Assembly (NCBI GenBank): GCA_947579665.1
Contig: OX388347.1
Coordinates: 24,730,562 to 24,794,561, forward strand
Source of the DNA: Sympetrum striolatum
Lineage: Eukaryota > Arthropoda > Insecta > Odonata > Libellulidae
Direction of reading: 5' to 3'
Length of the DNA: 64,000 nt
Shown here piece by piece: positions 60,481-64,000 of this stretch. Both the position numbers and the translations under genes were made by a program. Under the pieces are notes generated by a model that worked only from the letters and a program-made list of their open reading frames with translations, made no database searches and was not told the origin of the DNA. Position 1 is the first letter of the stretch, and every line of letters starts with the position of its first letter.

Positions 60481-62540
60481 CAGGTGAATGGAAACAAGTG
60501 CTTTCTTACCTTTAGGATTTTGGGTTCAAAGGGCAAAGTATGATTCTTACCGTAAAAGCTAGCTTTCTTTAGCCTTGCAGAAAGGTTCGAGAAACCTAGA
60601 TTTACAGGACTAAATGAGTTAGAAAGCCATATGTTGGTTAAATACATGATTTTTCAACTTCTCTGTTGGTTTGTGCCTCCAATCATTACTTTAGTTGTTG
60701 ATATAATCAACCCGATTACTTTTGACTTCTCACTATCTTTCTCCTCCACTTTCAATTACTTTGCAAAGCAGACTATCACTTCTCAATATTTGACCTCGCA
60801 TTTCTCCTGCTTCTGATTTATTTATTCAAACAAAACCCTTTCCCACCACCTTCATCTATTCCAGTTTTTTTGTTACTCATCTAACTTACATTTTTCGTCT
60901 GAGAAATACCCATGTATTTTTTCTTTACGATGTTTTTTAATGTCAATAGTTGATACCATTTCCTAATTCTTAAAATAAACAGAATCATTTGTTGAAATCG
61001 TGGCAATGAGTATTTTATTAATTAAATTTCATAAAATCGCAGTTAAATTTCACCCTGAAGTGCGCAGCCATTTTAGAAAAGATTCTTCATGGAGGCGGAG
61101 AATTTTATATTTCATAAAGAGTTATCAGTCAAAAGAGTTAATCTCGTTCATTAGTTTCAAATAATTTCCCTTTCAATTATCTAAGCTAAGTTGTTGTAAT
61201 CTAGAAAATTAAACAAGAGATGATGAAACAGTAATATTTTCCATGTATGTTTAGTATTGGAAACAAATGACATCAATCCGTTTTAGCCTTTACAGTGTTT
61301 CATAAAAGGGGAAAACGCCTTTCACAGGAGAAATAAGTTTTATTTGAGTCTCGATGCGTTAGTAATGCAATTACATAATATTGGCCTAATGACGCAGGTT
61401 TTCGATATTGCAAATTCGATCTCTATCTTCACGAAGCAGCAATTCAATTTAGCTCTATGCACTAATTCAGAGATATACTCCATTCGGAAAGCTCCGCAAT
61501 TGATTTTGTCAATGATAATTGCGTCGCACACAAATAATAACAGGATAACTACCAATTGTACTGTTTGACTGCTGCCTAAAACTCTTACAATCAGCGGAAC
61601 TTCTTAACGTTTATTAGCGATGATGGGATTTCCATAACAATTAGAAAAGAACTGTCTGAAGAGACACTGAATCCTGAACATTTTTTTTTCAGTGGGTACA
61701 GCAACTGATCAATATTTAGAATGAAATCAGTAAACTGTTTTAATCATATTATATAAATTAAGATAGCGGGATCAGGCTATCTTCCTTTTTAAGTAGATTT
61801 TACTTCTATAACTGTTAAGTCGTTTACAGATTTCCGGGAATGGGTATTACGGAGGATATGAATTTGTATAGTCGAGACTTAAATGTTAACCTTGATATGC
61901 AGTTGTTTCATATACTTTGTTTGTTTTCTAATTCTGAGAATACCTGATTTTTGGAAATTTCCCGTATTTAAATATCTTTATAATTATATTTCATATTTTT
62001 TCACATCAACCTACCAAAAGGTATAACACTCATGTATGTATACTTTTTAACATAATACCCCTACTACCTCTACCGATTTTCGTACATAAATTTACTTCTT
62101 CAATCTAGAAATACTCTTATTTGCTCTAGCAATTTGTTCCTAGGCAGCTATTTTTTCCGGTATATACATCGTATCACTATTATGCCAGCGGCTCAGACAA
62201 TGGATCTCTCCTACCTGACATGTCTGTGCAGACTGAAATATAAATAAGTATATCTCAGTGAAGATTTCCTTCGAAATCGATGCAATTGTAACTCTTTCCT
62301 GGAGAAATTTGCCTTGTTATTTTCAATGCGTGAATATATTAAAAGATATTTTGCTCGAGTCGAATAACAGGGAGTAACTAGATGCAGTAGAAATTTTATT
62401 TTGTGTGTTATGGTGACAATGTCGCTGTGCTATAAACAGCTCACTTAATTGCAATCTTATGAGAAACAGAATAACGTATCAATTTGATGTTTTGTCTACA
62501 ATATACGAGGTATATGCACGCATGCAATTGAGATGTAGAA
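60481..62540. other. No gene recognised
   Basis: AT-rich. Overlapping 71- and 74-codon frames at 61340-61568 show no motif. Confidence 0.55.
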
Positions 62541-62544
62541 CTCC

Positions 62545-63130
62545 ATAAGAAGTGTTTTGTAGCCAAAGAGCGGTCGCACTCAAGAAGATCGTCCTCAATC
62601 ATTCACTCACCTCTATGAAAGTGGTCATCGTCCCTGAATATTACATGAAGAAGCGATTCATCACAATGCTTCGATTATGCCCTAAGTTGCTTTGTGACAA
62701 GCCGCCATACTTTTCCGAACGGTTTCTTAATCAACGTACACAATCGCTGCCGGAACTTCCTCAAATCGGCGCTCCTCGAATGCTCTTCTCCTCAAGAGTA
62801 ACGCGACCACTTTGCATACCAAGCAACGAACTCATTAGCCACGGTGTAACACACGGAGGGACACATGCAGGAGGGAGTCGCCCAAAGGGATGGTCGTGTG
62901 GGTGTCAGAAGGGGGTCTTGGAATGCAGAGTTGATGTGACCTCTCGACCGTTGAGGAAGGTCGGGGTTCCCTCTCCTTGGAGAACGTCTTCGGCCGAGTG
63001 CCCCTCCTAAAACATGCGGCTCTCGTGAGTGCGTTTCTCGTGCCGCTCCCCCAACGGCACCTGTATTAGCGCACGGCCACACGCTCGCATTGTCCAGCGG
63101 ACCGTTCACTTGCGTATTCTTAGGTTCTCA
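62545..63130. other. GC-rich island with a 152-codon open frame, unidentified
   Basis: Composition changes abruptly to GC-rich, most strongly at 62840-63110. A plus frame of 152 codons (62552-63010) and a minus frame of 105 codons (62792-63109) are open. Neither protein is recognised; cysteine, glycine and arginine enrichment follows the base composition. It could be a promoter-type CpG island, a first exon or part of an unknown transposon. Confidence 0.35.
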
Positions 63131-64000
63131 AACAAAATGGACACGGAGATTATTTTAAATATTAAGATGTTAATCGGGGTTACTCACAAGCCAAATATTT
63201 TAGCCAGATTTCTCCGAAATTACAACGCTGAATCGATTATTTCAGGTTATTACTATGACAATGAGCTCCATAATAGGAGTAAACATTTTAGTTAAATTTT
63301 TTATCAGAAAATATAGTAAAAGTATTTGAGGAAGTATTTGGAAAGCATTGCCAACGGTGAACTAATTAAATATTTCCAGTTGAATAACTGAAATTTTACA
63401 TAGAAGGAGTACCAAACAGAAAACATAATATGTATCTATAATTAAGGATGAAATTTAACCTAGAGGTGTTGCGGATAGAACTGTAAGCGCGTCTGGTTCT
63501 TTTGAGACACACTAGGCTATTCAAAAGTAGTCGCTTAATTGATATGGTTCTATTGATTCTCAAAAGATTATTTTAGACTCAACTATAACCTCTAATTACT
63601 TCATTTTGATAAAAAATTTTCATTTACTTCATACTAGTGGATGTATGTACCATGTAAGGCGAATTAAATGGTAGTTCATTATAATTTTACAAAATATTGA
63701 CAATTTAATAAATTATAGCACTACATTATTGATGTTATAATGTTGCATCTGTTTTATATTCTGTTAATCCAACAACGGTGTTATTATGTTTTGAGTTACA
63801 TGAAAATTCATACTTCTATCAATCAAGCTTACAGAAATAAGATTTTGATCTAACCAATATGGGGCTTCATAGATATAGTTAGTCATTGCAAAGCTCTAAA
63901 ATGTATTAATTGAAATATTAGTTGAAACATAAACCGAGGTGTTTGATGTTTGTTCAAATTACCCTTTTTCTTAATTATCAAGATTTATAAAAACTTCATT
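63131..64000. other. No gene recognised
   Basis: AT-rich to the window end, no supported feature. Confidence 0.6.

Noticed and set aside
62552..63010. 152-codon frame as an annotated protein
   Set aside because: No family motif, and a 105-codon frame is open on the other strand over the same bases. Kept only as an unidentified island.

Overview
The window reads as nuclear DNA of an arthropod, most likely an insect with a fairly large, AT-rich genome. This is an inference: no species-diagnostic gene is present. It rests on the transposon mix: two broken mariner elements with recognisable transposase, a broken hAT transposase with its 3' terminus, a 307-bp hAT MITE with a perfect 8-bp target duplication, LINE reverse-transcriptase 3' ends with AAT-type tails, tRNA-like SINE repeats, and a hairpin resembling Penelope-like element ends. 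There is no bacterial-style gene packing. Almost all open frames are short and random, so the window is best seen as intergenic or long-intron sequence.

Layout. 0.3-1.8 kb: hAT remnant, apparently carrying a nested tRNA-like repeat pair. 2.1-3.9 kb: a LINE 3' end and two SINE-like pieces. 5.6-6.7 and 9.0-9.7 kb: GC-rich, pyrimidine-rich islands. 9.9-10.3 kb: LINE 3' end. 13.4 kb: a run of GC-rich hairpins. 17.5-18.5 kb: six polymerase-III B-box-like modules spaced about 167 bp apart with a 334-bp dimer period. 18.7-19.0 and 23.8-24.1 kb: further LINE remnants. 25.6 kb: a 73-bp-arm inverted repeat. 27.05-27.15 kb: the only convincing candidate host exon. 32.9 kb: another fold-back. 34.2-35.1 kb: internally deleted mariner. 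39.4 kb: hAT MITE. 40.7 kb: fold-back. 42.8-43.05 kb: an identical 115-bp tandem duplication. 51.2-52.4 kb: a near full-length but broken mariner on the minus strand. 54.7-55.5 kb: a TA-flanked non-autonomous DNA transposon. 57.5-60.5 kb: YY1/Pho-like motifs and a purine-to-pyrimidine strand switch. 62.55-63.1 kb: a GC-rich island.

Functionally there is no pathway or operon. The possible host signals are one exon on the plus strand and several GC-rich or motif-bearing islands that could be promoters or enhancers. All four LINE remnants lie on the minus strand, weakly consistent with intronic sequence of a plus-strand gene. The most unusual structure is the tRNA-like array at 17.5-18.5 kb. Its two-box arrangement recurs in the opposite orientation at 1.25-1.45 kb, suggesting a dispersed dimeric SINE that has formed a short nucleosome-length array.
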